Shown here: piece after piece, positions 1 through 9,458 of the stretch
Layout: every line of letters starts with the position of its first letter
Position numbering within the stretch: position 1 is the stretch's first letter
Assembly: GCA_934140005.1 (NCBI GenBank)
Contig: CAKPBB010000003.1
Span: 42,746 to 106,745, forward strand
DNA length: 64,000 bases
Direction: 5' to 3'
DNA from: an uncultured Clostridia bacterium
Lineage (GTDB): Bacteria; Bacillota; Clostridia; TANB77; CAG-508
Translations under genes and position numbers: made by a program
The notes under the pieces: generated by a model
What the model saw: the letters and a program-made list of their open reading frames with translations, nothing else
Database searches by the model: none
Told to the model about the DNA's origin: nothing

Positions 1-439
1 AAATTAAAGTTGTAGTAGTTGTTTTTCCATCACTACCAGTTACACCAATAACTTTACTTGGTGTAAGTTCCAAAACCATTTCAACTTCTGTTGTAACAAT
101 TGCACCTCTTTCAGCTTCTTTTGCTAATTCTGGAACTGTTGGTAAGCAACTTGGTGAACGAAAAATAATATCAAATCCTTGTAGTTTTCTTAAATAATCT
201 TTTCCAAATGAAAAATTCATTCCATAGTCTATTATTTGGTTGATTAAATTATTATCTATTTTATCAATTTCTTTGTTATCAAAAACTGTAACATTTGCTT
301 TCAATTTGTGTAAATATTCTATTAGTGGTAAGTTACTAACACCTAAACCAATAACAGCCACTTTACTTTTCTTTAAATAATTGTTAAACTCTTCTAATTT
401 CTCATTTTTATATGAATTTTCTAATGTACTATTTTCCAT
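1..439 (-). CDS. murD: UDP-N-acetylmuramoylalanine--D-glutamate ligase, N-terminal part (runs off left edge)
   Basis: MurD adds D-glutamate to UDP-MurNAc-L-Ala in the cytoplasmic steps of peptidoglycan synthesis. The visible 146 codons hold an N-terminal Rossmann-like domain (VAVIGLGVSNLPLIEYL, then VFDNKEID), the substrate-domain signature FRSPSC, and at the edge the Mur-ligase ATP loop GVTGSDGKTTTT. The catalytic centre and C-terminal domain lie outside the window. I prefer the ATG at 439: AAAGGAAG sits upstream of it, while the in-frame ATG at 463 has no ribosome binding site. It follows cmk by 66 bp on the same strand and may be co-transcribed with it. Family assignment is firm; the exact start is less so. 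Confidence 0.9.
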   Translation of the reverse strand, partial: MENSTLENSYKNEKLEEFNNYLKKSKVAVIGLGVSNLPLIEYLHKLKANVTVFDNKEIDKIDNNLINQIIDYGMNFSFGKDYLRKLQGFDIIFRSPSCLPTVPELAKEAERGAIVTTEVEMVLELTPSKVIGVTGSDGKTTTTTLI

Positions 440-505
440 AATAGTATAAACACTTCCTTTCATCTTTTGAAAATATTATGTAAGTATATAAACATTAGTA
501 AACTT

Positions 506-1207
506 TTAACACATTTCTTCAGGCACTTTTAAATTTGACATATCTATATTTGCTAATAAAAACTTTGTAGATTGTTCTACACTTTTACAATTAGTTACAT
601 CTATTGTTATTGTACCATCAGATAGTTCATAAAATCCTGCCTCTTCTTGTAATTTGTCACGCATTTCTATATTTTTTCTAATTTCCTCATCTGATTCTTC
701 ATTATGATATTGTGCACATTTTCTTTTTACTCTTTCATCTAAATCTGCAACTACAAAAAAATGATAATCAGTATCTGGATATATTTTCATAATACTTCTT
801 CCAGAAATAATAACATTATAATATTTTTTTAAGTCATCAATAAGCTCTCTTGCAAAAGCAAATAATTGCTTATTATCAGCTTTTCCGCCAACAGTTGAAA
901 CAGCTAAAGAAACATCTTTTGATTGTAGTAATTCTTCATCTATTTTTTTATTTCCAATATATATAATTGTTTCATTATCTTCTATTTTCAAATTGATATT
1001 AAATAAATCCATCATTTCTTTAATATCCAAATTTTTGTTTGTTTTCTTTAAATCTTCTATATTTTTTCCATTTTGCATTATTGCATAAACTATTGCTCTA
1101 TATAAATTTCCACCATTTAAGAGTACAGTATTAGGTAATTCTTTTATAAGTTCTCTACATATACTAGTCTTTCCGGCTCCAACCAAGCCTTCTATTCCTA
1201 TAACCAT
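506..1207 (-). CDS. cmk: (d)CMP kinase family protein
   Basis: This is a 233-residue P-loop nucleoside monophosphate kinase, most likely cytidylate kinase, which phosphorylates CMP and dCMP with ATP in the cytoplasm. The P-loop GLVGAGKT is at residues 7-14. LNGGNLYRAI matches the stretch that normally reads D-x-G-x-(M/L)-Y-R, and ISGRS near residue 140 matches the conserved D-x-GRDxG region of the family in a divergent form. The C-terminal half has the expected LID-like basic run (RVKRK). Length is normal for Cmk. It has its own promoter (1247-1275) and a GAAGGGG ribosome binding site. Because several signature residues differ, a related shikimate/adenylate-type kinase cannot be fully excluded. 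Confidence 0.75.
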   Translation of the reverse strand: MVIGIEGLVGAGKTSICRELIKELPNTVLLNGGNLYRAIVYAIMQNGKNIEDLKKTNKNLDIKEMMDLFNINLKIEDNETIIYIGNKKIDEELLQSKDVSLAVSTVGGKADNKQLFAFARELIDDLKKYYNVIISGRSIMKIYPDTDYHFFVVADLDERVKRKCAQYHNEESDEEIRKNIEMRDKLQEEAGFYELSDGTITIDVTNCKSVEQSTKFLLANIDMSNLKVPEEMC

Positions 1208-1246
1208 TTATTATCCCCTTCTAACATTATATTATTTTACGAAAGT

Positions 1247-1275
1247 ATTGTATCATTTTATAAAGTGTTTTTCAA
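1247..1275 (-). promoter_or_regulatory. promoter of cmk
   Basis: Read on the minus strand, TTGAAA (1270-1275) and TACAAT (1247-1252) are separated by exactly 17 bp, a good sigma-A-type promoter, about 40 bp upstream of the cmk start codon. Confidence 0.7.
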
Positions 1276-1313
1276 GTATGATGAATTATTAAAAATGGCT
1301 ATTTTGAAGTATT

Positions 1314-1337
1314 ATTTGAATTTCAGCAAATTCAAAT
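1314..1337. repeat. 10-bp perfect inverted repeat, possible operator
   Basis: ATTTGAATTT (1314-1323) and AAATTCAAAT (1328-1337) form a perfect dyad around CAGC. It lies between the leftward cmk promoter and the rightward 16-codon ORF, so it could bind a regulator acting on either. No T-run follows it, so it is not an obvious terminator. Confidence 0.4.
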
Positions 1338-1396
1338 GAATATTTTTTTCATTATCAGACATAATAGTTATAGAATTATTCAAGGAGGTGTTGAAA

Positions 1397-1447
1397 ATGT
1401 CTAAAAGGAAAAAACAAAGTAAAGAAAGAACAACTGATGAAGACTAG
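1397..1447 (+). CDS. candidate 16-residue basic/acidic small protein
   Basis: ATG at 1397 to TAG at 1447 encodes MSKRKKQSKERTTDED. It is worth listing because an essentially perfect Shine-Dalgarno sequence, AAGGAGGTG (1382-1390), sits 6 bp before the ATG, which is rare by chance in such AT-rich DNA. The peptide has a lysine/arginine-rich first half and an acidic end, with no hydrophobic segment. It is the only candidate gene read rightwards in the window. I do not recognise a family. A possible but weak -10 (TATAGA, 1369-1374) lies upstream, and structured DNA ending in a terminator-like hairpin follows. It could be a real small protein or a leader peptide. Confidence 0.45.
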   Translation: MSKRKKQSKERTTDED

Positions 1448-1463
1448 TTAGCAATACCAAAAA

Positions 1464-1509
1464 ATTTTCAGTAGTACTTTATAGAGCTTAATTTATATAA
1501 ATTATTGTT
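1464..1509. other. intergenic stretch with nested inverted repeats
   Basis: Between the 16-codon ORF and the hairpin at 1605-1650, GTAGTACT and AGTACTAC form an 8-bp inverted repeat around an AT palindrome (TAATTTATATAAATTA). No ORF is visible. Together with the dyad at 1314-1337 and the downstream hairpin, this fills the 487-bp gap between cmk and the small protein gene at 1695. It may be part of a structured transcript from the plus strand. Coordinates of the outer arms are approximate. Confidence 0.35.
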
Positions 1510-1604
1510 GTATTTAGTACTACATTCTAGGCGAAATATTTTGCTAAAATCATTCAATATAAATTTAATTAAATTTAGTTAAGAGAAGTATTTACTCTCT
1601 ATAA

Positions 1605-1650
1605 AGAGAAGAGGCTATTCGGTAATAAAAACCAAATCTCCTCTTCTTTC
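1605..1650. terminator. terminator-like hairpin between convergent units
   Basis: AGAAGAGG pairs with CCTCTTCT, and inside the loop GGT(AATAAAA)ACC and flanking TT/AA can also pair. The right side runs into TTTCTTTT, which suits a rightward transcript from the 16-codon ORF. The left side is A-rich, so it could also stop the leftward uvrA transcript. Confidence 0.55.
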
Positions 1651-1694
1651 TTTTATATAATCAATTTTAATTTTTTCAATAGGTATACTATAAA

Positions 1695-1853
1695 TTATTT
1701 ATTATCTTTATTTCCAGAAATTTCATATTCTCTTTTTGCTTTATATGCTTTCATTCTTTCTTCATTTATTGAACTTGATTTCTTTTCTTCTAAATCTTCT
1801 TGCTTACTTTTACTGTTAAATATATTGTAAATAGATTTTATAATATTTTTCAT
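1695..1853 (-). CDS. small hypothetical protein downstream of uvrA
   Basis: This 52-residue protein begins MKNIIKSIYNIFNS and continues as a highly charged stretch rich in K, E and S (KQEDLEEKKSSS ... KAKREYEISGNKDNK). The first 14 residues could form a short amphipathic helix. I place the start at 1853 because a G-rich ribosome binding site (GTGGGGGAA) precedes that ATG. An in-frame ATG at 1877 would add MKKFVGEN but has no such site. The gene starts about 50 bp after the uvrA stop and is probably the last gene of the uvrB-HAD-uvrA transcript. No domain is recognised. Confidence 0.6.
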   Translation of the reverse strand: MKNIIKSIYNIFNSKSKQEDLEEKKSSSINEERMKAYKAKREYEISGNKDNK

Positions 1854-1904
1854 ATTTTCCCCCACAAACTTTTTCATATTTTAACTTTTATAAATTTTCA
1901 TTGC

Positions 1905-4730
1905 TTAATTTTCTAGATATTTCTTTAAGAATTTTCCTGTATATGACTGTTCATTTTTTACAATTTGTTCTGGTGTCCCTATTGCAATTACTTGACCACC
2001 TTTTTCTCCACCTTCTGGTCCTAAATCTATAATATGGTCTGCTGTTTTTATTAAGTCTAAATTATGTTCAATTACAAGAATTGTATTTCCTGTATCAACC
2101 AATCTTTGTAAAATTTCAATTAGTCTATGAACATCTGCAATATGAAGTCCTGTAGTTGGTTCATCTAATATATATAAAGTTTTTCCAGTAGCTCTTTTTG
2201 ATAATTCTGTTGCAAGTTTAACTCTTTGTGCTTCACCACCTGATAAAGTAGTTGAAGGTTGTCCTAGTTTTACATATCCCAAACCTACATCTAGTAAAGT
2301 TTGAATCTTTTGCTTTATTTTTGGAACATTACTAAAAAAATCAACTGCTTCTTCAATTGTCATATCTAATACATCAGATATACTTTTTCCTTTATATTTA
2401 ACTTCTAAAGTTTCTCTATTATATCTTTTTCCAGCACATACTTCGCAAGGTACATAAATATCTGGTAAGAAATTCATTCCTATTTTTACAACACCATCAC
2501 CTTGGCAAGCTTCACATCTTCCACCTTCAACATTAAAGCTAAATCTACCTTTTTGATAGCCTCTCATTTTTGCTTCATTTGTTCCTGCAAAGATATCTCG
2601 AATACTATCAAATACACCTGTATATGTTGCTGGATTTGAACGTGGTGTTCTTCCTATTGGTGATTGGTCAATATTGATTATTTTATCTATATTTTCGATA
2701 CCTTTTATTTTTGTACATTTACCTGGTTTAACATTTGAACCATTAAGTTCTTTAGCTAAATATTGATATAATACTTCATTTACTAAAGTTGATTTTCCTG
2801 AACCAGATACACCTGTAACACAATTGAATACACCTAATGGAATTTTTACATTTACATTTTTTAAATTATGTTCTGTAGCTCCTATAATTTCTATTGCTTT
2901 TCCATTTGACTTTCTTCTCTTCTTTGGTACTGGAATCTTCTTTCTTCCACTTAAGTATTGTCCTGTAATTGAACCTTCTACTTTCTTTATTTCTTCTGCA
3001 GTTCCTTGAGCTATAACATTTCCGCCATGTACACCAGCACCAGGTCCAATATCAATAACTTGGTCTGCTGCATACATTGTATCTTCATCATGTTCTACAA
3101 CAATTAAAGTATTTCCTAAATCTCTCATTTTTTTCATAGTTTGAATTAACTTCTCATTGTCTCTTTGATGAAGTCCTATACTTGGTTCATCTAATATATA
3201 CATTACTCCTGATAATCCAGAGCCAATTTGTGTTGCAAGTCTAATTCTTTGAGCTTCACCACCTGATAAAGTTCCAGCTGGTCTTGATAGAGTTAAATAG
3301 TCAAGTCCTACATCTATTAAGAATTCTAATCTCTTGTTTAACTCTCTGAATATCATATCTGCAATCATTTTTTCTTTTTTGTTTAATTGTAAACTTTGCA
3401 AATATTCTTTGATTTTTACAATTGATAATTCAGTAAGTTCATTTATATTTTTGTCACCTACTTTAATAGATAGAACTTCTTTTTTTAATCTAGCTCCATG
3501 GCAAGTTGAACAAGCACTTTCGCTCATATACATTTCATAGAAGTCACGCATTCCTGCAGATTTAGTTTCCCTATATCTTCTATCTAGTGTTGGTAAAACA
3601 CCTTCAAATGGTGTTGTGAATTTTCTTGTTCCAGCAGAAGAGGTATATTCAAAATCTATTTCTTCATTTCCAGTTCCATATAAAATCTTTTCTAAAAATT
3701 CACGTGGTAATTTCTTTATTGGTTTCTTTATATCTACACCATAATGTTTACCTATACTTTCAAAGTACATTTTAGCCATTGTCTCGCCTTTTTTCATTGT
3801 GCTAGAACCAAATGCTTTTACTCCATCATATAAAGTTTTGCTTTTATCTGGTATAATTAAGTCCTCATCCATTTTCATTAAATAGCCAATACCAGTACAT
3901 TCAGGACATGCCCCTTGTGGATTGTTGAAAGAAAACATACGTGGTGAAAGTTCTTCAAAGCTAAAGCCACAATTTGTACAAGCATAATTACTACTGTATA
4001 TCTTTTCTCCAATACCTATGAAATCTATTTTTACTAAGCTTCCGGCATATTGCATTGCTACTTCAACACTTTCAGCTAAACGATTTCTGCTTTCTGGTCT
4101 AATAACTAAACGATCAACTATAATATCGATATTATGTTTTTTATTTCTATCTAATTCAATATCATCAGAAAGTTCATATATTTCTCCATCTATTTTTGCT
4201 CTTACGAAACCATTTTTTTGCATATCAGCAAAAAGCTTGGTATATTCCCCCTTTTTTGAACGAACAACAGGAGACAATACTTGAATTTTAGTACCTTCTT
4301 CATGGCTTAAAATATTGTCTACAATTTGGTCTATTGTTTGTTTTTCAATTTTCACACCACAATTAGGACAATATGGTACACCAATTCTAGCATATAATAA
4401 ACGAATATAATCATATATTTCTGTAACTGTTCCTACTGTTGAACGTGGGTTCTTTGATGTTGTTTTTTGATCAATTGAAATAGCTGGTGATAAACCTTCT
4501 ATACTTTCAACATCTGGTTTTTCCATAATTCCCAAAAACTGTCTTGCATAAGATGATAAGCTCTCTACATACCTTCTTTGACCTTCTGCATATAAAGTAT
4601 CAAAAGCTAAAGATGATTTTCCAGAACCTGAAAGTCCTGTAATAACAACTAATTTATCTTTTGGAATTTCTAAACTTATGTTTTTTAAATTGTGTTCTTT
4701 TGCTCCTTTAATGATGATCTTATCATTCAT
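1905..4730 (-). CDS. uvrA: excinuclease ABC subunit A
   Basis: UvrA is the damage-sensing ABC-type ATPase of nucleotide excision repair; the dimer loads UvrB at lesions. The 941-residue length is typical. The first P-loop [10 protein letters not shown] is at residues 31-40 and the second, [10 protein letters not shown], is in the C-terminal half. Both ABC signatures ([13 protein letters not shown] and [13 protein letters not shown]) and Walker B/DEPS and DEPT boxes are intact. Zinc-binding cysteine pairs (CPNC, CEAC/CEVC) are present. The start has a GGGGG ribosome binding site just upstream. It lies 238 bp downstream of a HAD phosphatase gene and beyond uvrB, the usual functional partner. 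A hairpin at 4891-4931 between HAD and uvrA may make uvrA a separate or attenuated unit. Confidence 0.97.
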   Translation of the reverse strand: MNDKIIIKGAKEHNLKNISLEIPKDKLVVITGLSGSGKSSLAFDTLYAEGQRRYVESLSSYARQFLGIMEKPDVESIEGLSPAISIDQKTTSKNPRSTVGTVTEIYDYIRLLYARIGVPYCPNCGVKIEKQTIDQIVDNILSHEEGTKIQVLSPVVRSKKGEYTKLFADMQKNGFVRAKIDGEIYELSDDIELDRNKKHNIDIIVDRLVIRPESRNRLAESVEVAMQYAGSLVKIDFIGIGEKIYSSNYACTNCGFSFEELSPRMFSFNNPQGACPECTGIGYLMKMDEDLIIPDKSKTLYDGVKAFGSSTMKKGETMAKMYFESIGKHYGVDIKKPIKKLPREFLEKILYGTGNEEIDFEYTSSAGTRKFTTPFEGVLPTLDRRYRETKSAGMRDFYEMYMSESACSTCHGARLKKEVLSIKVGDKNINELTELSIVKIKEYLQSLQLNKKEKMIADMIFRELNKRLEFLIDVGLDYLTLSRPAGTLSGGEAQRIRLATQIGSGLSGVMYILDEPSIGLHQRDNEKLIQTMKKMRDLGNTLIVVEHDEDTMYAADQVIDIGPGAGVHGGNVIAQGTAEEIKKVEGSITGQYLSGRKKIPVPKKRRKSNGKAIEIIGATEHNLKNVNVKIPLGVFNCVTGVSGSGKSTLVNEVLYQYLAKELNGSNVKPGKCTKIKGIENIDKIINIDQSPIGRTPRSNPATYTGVFDSIRDIFAGTNEAKMRGYQKGRFSFNVEGGRCEACQGDGVVKIGMNFLPDIYVPCEVCAGKRYNRETLEVKYKGKSISDVLDMTIEEAVDFFSNVPKIKQKIQTLLDVGLGYVKLGQPSTTLSGGEAQRVKLATELSKRATGKTLYILDEPTTGLHIADVHRLIEILQRLVDTGNTILVIEHNLDLIKTADHIIDLGPEGGEKGGQVIAIGTPEQIVKNEQSYTGKFLKKYLEN

Positions 4731-4890
4731 TTTTTAGCCCCCTAATTTTTTATAATCTTATATATAATGTCCAAATGTCATCTTTTTTATTAAGTCTCAT
4801 AAAATCGAAAATATTATATCATAGTAAATTCAATCTAGCAAGGAAAATAGAAATATTAGCAAGTCTAAATTATGAAATAATTCATAAAAT

Positions 4891-4931
4891 AAACCCTATT
4901 TGTTAAAATTTTCGTCTAACAAATAGGGTTT
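4891..4931 (-). terminator. 15-bp perfect hairpin after the HAD gene
   Basis: AAACCCTATTTGTTA (4891-4905) and its exact complement (4917-4931) flank an 11-nt loop. On the minus strand it is followed by ATTTTATG, a modest T-run. It would end the uvrB-HAD transcript before uvrA. Confidence 0.75.
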
Positions 4932-4968
4932 AGTATATTATTTCTCTATATCTTTTATTTATATATGT

Positions 4969-5664
4969 CTAGCCATCAATTTCTGATAAAGTTTTGTTTT
5001 TATCATCAATATTTGGATTTTTTCTTCTTTCAATTTTTTTATTTATTTCAGTTATTCCATCTGTAATTCCCCTTAAGTCTGTTTTTTCACTTACTAAAGT
5101 AGTTCTTGCTTTAGCTTCATGTCTACTATTAGCAGGGCATACTACAAAACCAGCTTTCAAATTTTTCACATAATCCATAGCTTCTAAATCATTTCTACCA
5201 TTTCCACAATATATAGCCATAACAAGCTCACTTCTTGGATCTTCATTAGCATAATGCTCACACCAATATCTTACATAATTTGCTTTTCCATATCTAGCAG
5301 TATCAAAATCTTGTGAATTTATAGGCTTCTTTAAAGGGGTTATTCTGTCCCCTGTAAATTCAGATGCAAACATGTCTTCTGGATATGCTGCACCCCCCTC
5401 TATTGATGATAATGGACACTCCCATTTATGTAATCTGTTATATTGTCCTATTTCCTTATCAATCTTGTTCATAACTTCTTGCATTTGCTTTTGAAATACT
5501 GGTGATACTAAATGCATATGTACATCAGCACCAGTTAATTGTTGAAGCTTATGTAATTGTGAAAGAAATCCATACATCGTTTCAGGATCAAAATTTCCAT
5601 CACTTTCTCTTAAAATAGTGCCTTCTAAGTCTGAAAATAATAATATAACTTTTCTTTTTTTCAT
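4969..5664 (-). CDS. HAD-superfamily phosphatase, Cof/MPGP-like
   Basis: A 231-residue cytoplasmic haloacid-dehalogenase-fold hydrolase. Motif I reads FSDLEGT with the nucleophile Asp12; the usual second Asp of DxDGT is Glu14 here. The C-terminal motif IV is clear (GNGRNDLEAM), as in Cof-type and mannosyl-3-phosphoglycerate phosphatase-like members, and a cap-sized insert lies between. The Asp-to-Glu swap at the acid/base position is conservative but unusual and may affect activity. AGGAGATAT precedes the start. It sits 81 bp downstream of uvrB. The HAD fold is well supported; the substrate cannot be told, and a link to DNA repair is only positional. Confidence 0.8.
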   Translation of the reverse strand: MKKRKVILLFSDLEGTILRESDGNFDPETMYGFLSQLHKLQQLTGADVHMHLVSPVFQKQMQEVMNKIDKEIGQYNRLHKWECPLSSIEGGAAYPEDMFASEFTGDRITPLKKPINSQDFDTARYGKANYVRYWCEHYANEDPRSELVMAIYCGNGRNDLEAMDYVKNLKAGFVVCPANSRHEAKARTTLVSEKTDLRGITDGITEINKKIERRKNPNIDDKNKTLSEIDG

Positions 5665-5745
5665 ATATTAATATATCTCCTTTAATATTTATAAAATAAA
5701 TCACTATTTATATTTTACCACATTATGTCAATTAGTGCAAGTGTT

Positions 5746-7709
5746 TTACTTTTCCGAAAATTTTTCTAGTTCCTTAATTTTATCTCTAAGTTCAGCGGCC
5801 TTCTCAAACTCCATAGAAGTTGCATATTTTAGCATTTCGTCTGTTAGCTTACGAATAATATCTTCAACACTTTCTTCTTTTCCAATATCATACTTGCTTT
5901 GTATATCTTCAACAATTGTAGCCTTTATTGTATCTCTTACAGATTTTCTTATTGTTTGTGGAGTAATTCCATGGTCTTTATTATATCTTTCTTGAATTTG
6001 TCTTCTTCTATTTGTTTCAGAAATAGCTTTATCCATTGAATCTGTAAGCTCATCAGCATACATTATAACACGTCCATCTGTATTTCTAGCAGCACGGCCA
6101 ATTGTTTGAATAAGTGAACGTTCTGAACGTAAAAATCCTTCTTTGTCTGCATCTAATATAGCTACCAATGAAACTTCTGGAATATCAAGACCTTCTCTTA
6201 AAAGGTTGATACCAACAAGAACATCAAATTCTCCTATACGTAAATCTCTTATTATTTCCATTCTTTCCAAAGCTTTTATGTCAGAGTGCATATATCTAAC
6301 TCTAATACCAGCTTCTCTTAAATAAACTGTTAAATCTTCTGCCATCTTTTTAGTTAGTGTAGTGACTAATACTCTATCACCTTTTTCAACTTGAATATTT
6401 ATTTGTTCCATTAAATCATCTATTTGATTTTCTGTAGGTTTAACTTCTATTTTTGGATCTAATAAGCCTGTTGGTCTGATAATTTGCTCTACAACTCTAT
6501 CTTGAGAATGTTCTTTTTCATAATCTGCTGGAGTAGCACTAACAAATACTACTTGATTTATTCTTTGTTCAAACTCTTCAAATTTAAGTGGTCTATTATC
6601 ATAAGCTGATGGTAAACGGAAGCCATAATTAACAAGTGAATCCTTTCTTGCTCTATCTCCATTATACATAGCCCTAACTTGTGGAATTGTTGCATGGGAC
6701 TCATCTATCAATAGCAAAAAATCTTTTGGAAAATAGTCAAATAATGTATATGGTGCACTTCCAGCTGGTCTGCCACTTATATGTCTTGAATAGTTTTCTA
6801 TTCCTTGGCAAAATCCAGTTTCTTTAAGCATTTCAATATCAAAATTTGTTCTTTCTTCGATTCTTTGTGCTTCAATAAGCTTATTATTTTCTTTAAAATA
6901 TTTTATTCTTTCTTCTAGTTCCTGTTCAATAGTAATAATAGCATTTTCTCTTTTATCCTGCGTTGTAACATAATGAGAATTTGGGTATATCATTACATGA
7001 TTTCTAACTCCAATTACTTTTCCTGTTAGAGGGTTAATTTCTGAAATTTTTTCAATTTCATCTCCCCAAAATTCAACTCTTATTGCACTTTCTTCTTTAT
7101 TTGATGGATATATCTCTAAAATATCACCTTTTGCTCTAAAAGTACCTCTTTTAAAATCCATCTCATTTCTTGTATATTGCATTGTAATAAGCTTTTTCAT
7201 TATTTCGTTTCTATCTTTTTCCATGCCAGGTCTTAAAGATACAATCATATGCTCATAATCAATTGGATCACCCAAACCATATATACATGAAACAGAAGCA
7301 ACAACAATAGTATCTCTTGTTTCAAATAATGATGCTGTTGCAGAATGACGTAATTTATCAATCTCATCATTTATTGATGCATCCTTTTCGATATATGTGT
7401 CAGAAGAAGCTATATAAGCTTCTGGTTGATAATAATCGTAATATGACACAAAATACTCAACATTATTCTCTGGAAAAAATTCTTTAAATTCTGAATACAG
7501 TTGTCCGTGCTAAGGTTTTATTGTGTGCTAAAACAAGAGTTGGTCTCTGTGTTCTTTCTATAATATTTGCCATAGTAAAAGTTTTTCCGAGAACCTGTAA
7601 CACCTAATAAAGTTTGGTATTTTTCTCCGTTTTCAATTCCCTTTACTAAATAATCTATTGCCTGTGGCTGATCACCAGTTGGTTTGTATTCTGAATGTAA
7701 TTTGAACAT
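5746..7709 (-). pseudogene. uvrB: excinuclease ABC subunit B with two single-base insertions
   Basis: UvrB is the helicase-like damage-verification subunit of excision repair. The reading frame starts at 7709 (GGGAGG ribosome binding site, [15 protein letters not shown]) but shifts inside the Walker A motif. One extra base at 7589 turns the expected TGSGKTFT into TGSRKNFY, and a second at 7507 lies before the conserved [11 protein letters not shown]. Removing both restores one frame giving a normal-looking protein of about 653 residues, with [19 protein letters not shown], the helicase motifs ([30 protein letters not shown]) and a C-terminal UVR motif. The long downstream frame (5746-7449, 567 codons) is clean. 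The damage is thus confined to 82 bp: either a recent inactivation or a sequence error. Strong promoter and intact domains favour error or very recent loss. Confidence 0.9.
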
Positions 7710-7756
7710 TTTTCCTCCCTGAAATTTTTATTAATAATTACTCTATTCATCTAATT

Positions 7757-7786
7757 ATAATACCACATTTTTCACATAAAATACAA
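7757..7786 (-). promoter_or_regulatory. promoter of uvrB
   Basis: TTGTAT (7781-7786), 18 bp, TATTAT (7757-7762) on the minus strand, about 50 bp before the uvrB start. It lies just past the terminator of the preceding cassette. Confidence 0.5.
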
Positions 7787-7804
7787 GTCATTTATATAAA
7801 AAGA

Positions 7805-7840
7805 GCGAGCCCTCAGCCATAATAATGGCCAAAAGCTCGC
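7805..7840 (-). terminator. terminator of the two-gene beta-helix unit
   Basis: A 16-bp stem (7805-7820 with 7825-7840, loop AATA) followed on the minus strand by a T-run. Mismatches on the plus strand are C-A or A-C, which become G-U pairs in minus-strand RNA, so it is selected as leftward RNA structure. Its upper half resembles the hairpin at 9388-9431. Confidence 0.85.
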
Positions 7841-7872
7841 CTTTTCCAAAACTACGATTTTAGTTGAACTTA

Positions 7873-8688
7873 TTATTCTTCATGAATAAGCTTTCCATCT
7901 ATATACTGTTTATGGACTATGGTTTCGTAACCTTTAAGTCCTATAAAACCATATACAAATCCGACTGTGCAGAAGTTTATTACTGCAACGTTTCCTTTAG
8001 ATACGATTTTTCCAACCGTATTGTGATTTCCAATTATGACATCAACGCTGTCCTCAATTACTTGAACTTGAGTAAAAGCCTTTGTTTCAATGTTTCCATT
8101 AAAAGATGCACATTTTTCAACAAGGCATTTTTCGCCAAGCTTGATGTCTTCAAGAGAGTATATCACCGGAATAACGTTATCATCTTTGCACAGCACACTT
8201 TCGTTTGCAAATGTGTGCTGTAAAATCCCGTTTTTACAGCCAATTTCCACCATCCCACTTGCTTCAATAAACTCGAAAGTGTTGTACGCATCAACTTTAA
8301 CGTCACCTTGATAAGATTTTACCATACTAATCCGATTAGAAACACCAATAAAAATATCGCCAGATGCTTCAAGGGCTGTAATTCTGTTTGAAACACCAAC
8401 TTGAATGTTACCACCTTCAACATTGTCACCAGATTTTTGCCCAAATGCCGTAACTGTCCAGCCATTATTAGCATTGCCCAAGTGAACATTCCTGGCAGCA
8501 ATATATGCAAAAGATACATCATCTTCTACCCATACGTCGCAAGAAGTATGAATATTGCCAACCGTAGAGCCACTCGTAACATATACATCAGCATTAGGTG
8601 CTATGATATCCTGAGCCTTTGAGCCAGGGAAAATCACAATAATGCAAGGCGTATTGTTAACTTCAACTTTTTTAGATGCTTTTTTCAT
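7873..8688 (-). CDS. bactofilin-like beta-helix repeat protein A
   Basis: A 271-residue protein made almost entirely of short hydrophobic/turn repeats of the form G-D-I-x-I-G-x-x-(N/S)-x-(I/V), for example ASGDIFIGVSNRI and ASGMVEIGCKNGI, as in right-handed beta-helix proteins such as bactofilins and other polymer-forming proteins. No signal peptide or membrane segment is visible, so it is probably cytoplasmic or membrane-peripheral. AGGAGACAG precedes the start. It follows paralogue B by 57 bp with no promoter between, so the two form one transcript. The N-terminus (CIIVIFPGS) corresponds to IILWLPERT and MILWVKPGT of the other two paralogues. It is less AT-rich than its neighbours. The fold is likely; the function is unknown. 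Confidence 0.65.
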   Translation of the reverse strand: MKKASKKVEVNNTPCIIVIFPGSKAQDIIAPNADVYVTSGSTVGNIHTSCDVWVEDDVSFAYIAARNVHLGNANNGWTVTAFGQKSGDNVEGGNIQVGVSNRITALEASGDIFIGVSNRISMVKSYQGDVKVDAYNTFEFIEASGMVEIGCKNGILQHTFANESVLCKDDNVIPVIYSLEDIKLGEKCLVEKCASFNGNIETKAFTQVQVIEDSVDVIIGNHNTVGKIVSKGNVAVINFCTVGFVYGFIGLKGYETIVHKQYIDGKLIHEE

Positions 8689-8745
8689 TTTTCTGTCTCC
8701 TAATCCTTATGTTTTAGCATACTAACTTTCAGTTTGAATATCTGA

Positions 8746-9297
8746 TTATTTGGAAATCGTGCGGATTTTGTCATCACTCAATTGTGGCAAAGCTTCAATT
8801 GGAATAATCACATTCTTACCAAGACAAACTTTGTCAAGTGATGCAATTTTTGTGCTTACTTCAGTAAAGTCTCCCAATTTAATGGAACCAGTGGTATTGA
8901 TTTCATTAATTTGGCAATGCCTACCTGCAATCATGTCATGCCCTGCAGTAATATCTTCACAAGTTACATGACTTCCAAGTCTTGCAATCCTTCCAGCATC
9001 AATAGATAATAGACGCGTTCCATCTCCTACACTAATGTTTTCCCCAGCTATTGCTTGCATTACATAGCATCTTTCGCTGAGAATAACATTTCCTTTAACA
9101 ACAATGTTGCCAATAATAGTAACATTGTTTCCAGTAATTACATTATTGGCATTAATGTCGCCAGTTACTTTACATCCATCCTCGATGTAGACATCCAGTT
9201 CTTTACCTTCGCAAACAATATCTCCATAGAAAATTGTTCGTTCTGGTAACCAAAGAATAATCCGTTTTGTTTGTTCCATAGTTTTGTTGTTTTTCAT
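8746..9297 (-). CDS. bactofilin-like beta-helix repeat protein B
   Basis: A 183-residue relative of the proteins encoded at 7873-8688 and 9459-10169. After IILWLPERTIFYGDI it continues as beta-helix rungs (VTGDINANNVITGNNVTIIG, IVVKGNVILSERC, AGENISVGDGTRL, TGSIKLGDFTEV). This G-D/N-I/V-x-(I/V/L) periodicity is the same as in bactofilins, which self-assemble into cytoskeletal filaments; whether these do is inference. It lacks a signal peptide. The start at 9297 has AAAGGAAGG nine bases upstream. It is the first gene of a two-gene unit with its own promoter (9344-9372). I see no catalytic motif. Confidence 0.65.
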   Translation of the reverse strand: MKNNKTMEQTKRIILWLPERTIFYGDIVCEGKELDVYIEDGCKVTGDINANNVITGNNVTIIGNIVVKGNVILSERCYVMQAIAGENISVGDGTRLLSIDAGRIARLGSHVTCEDITAGHDMIAGRHCQINEINTTGSIKLGDFTEVSTKIASLDKVCLGKNVIIPIEALPQLSDDKIRTISK

Positions 9298-9343
9298 ATT
9301 GAAAAACCTTCCTTTCCATAGCTTTTAAATTGCGGACAAGTCT

Positions 9344-9372
9344 ATTATATAACACTTTTTAGCTTTAGTCAA
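9344..9372 (-). promoter_or_regulatory. promoter of the two-gene beta-helix unit
   Basis: TTGACT (9367-9372), 17 bp, TATAAT (9344-9349) on the minus strand, followed by the AAAGGAAGG site and ATG at 9297. Near-identical in layout to six other promoters in the window. Confidence 0.8.
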
Positions 9373-9387
9373 ATTGATACAAATAAA

Positions 9388-9431
9388 GAGTAAGCCCGCT
9401 CCGCCATATTCATGGCAAAACGGGCTTGCTC
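9388..9431 (-). terminator. terminator of beta-helix gene C
   Basis: A 20-bp stem (9388-9407 with 9412-9431, loop ATTC) with one mismatch and three G-U pairs in minus-strand RNA, followed by TTTATTT. It directly precedes the next promoter. Confidence 0.85.
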
Positions 9432-9458
9432 AATTCATTGTGGACTAAAACTTATGAT

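Noticed and set aside
7864..8223. Rightward 119-codon frame antisense to beta-helix gene A
   Set aside because: No ribosome binding site; the leftward frame has the promoter, terminator and repeat pattern.
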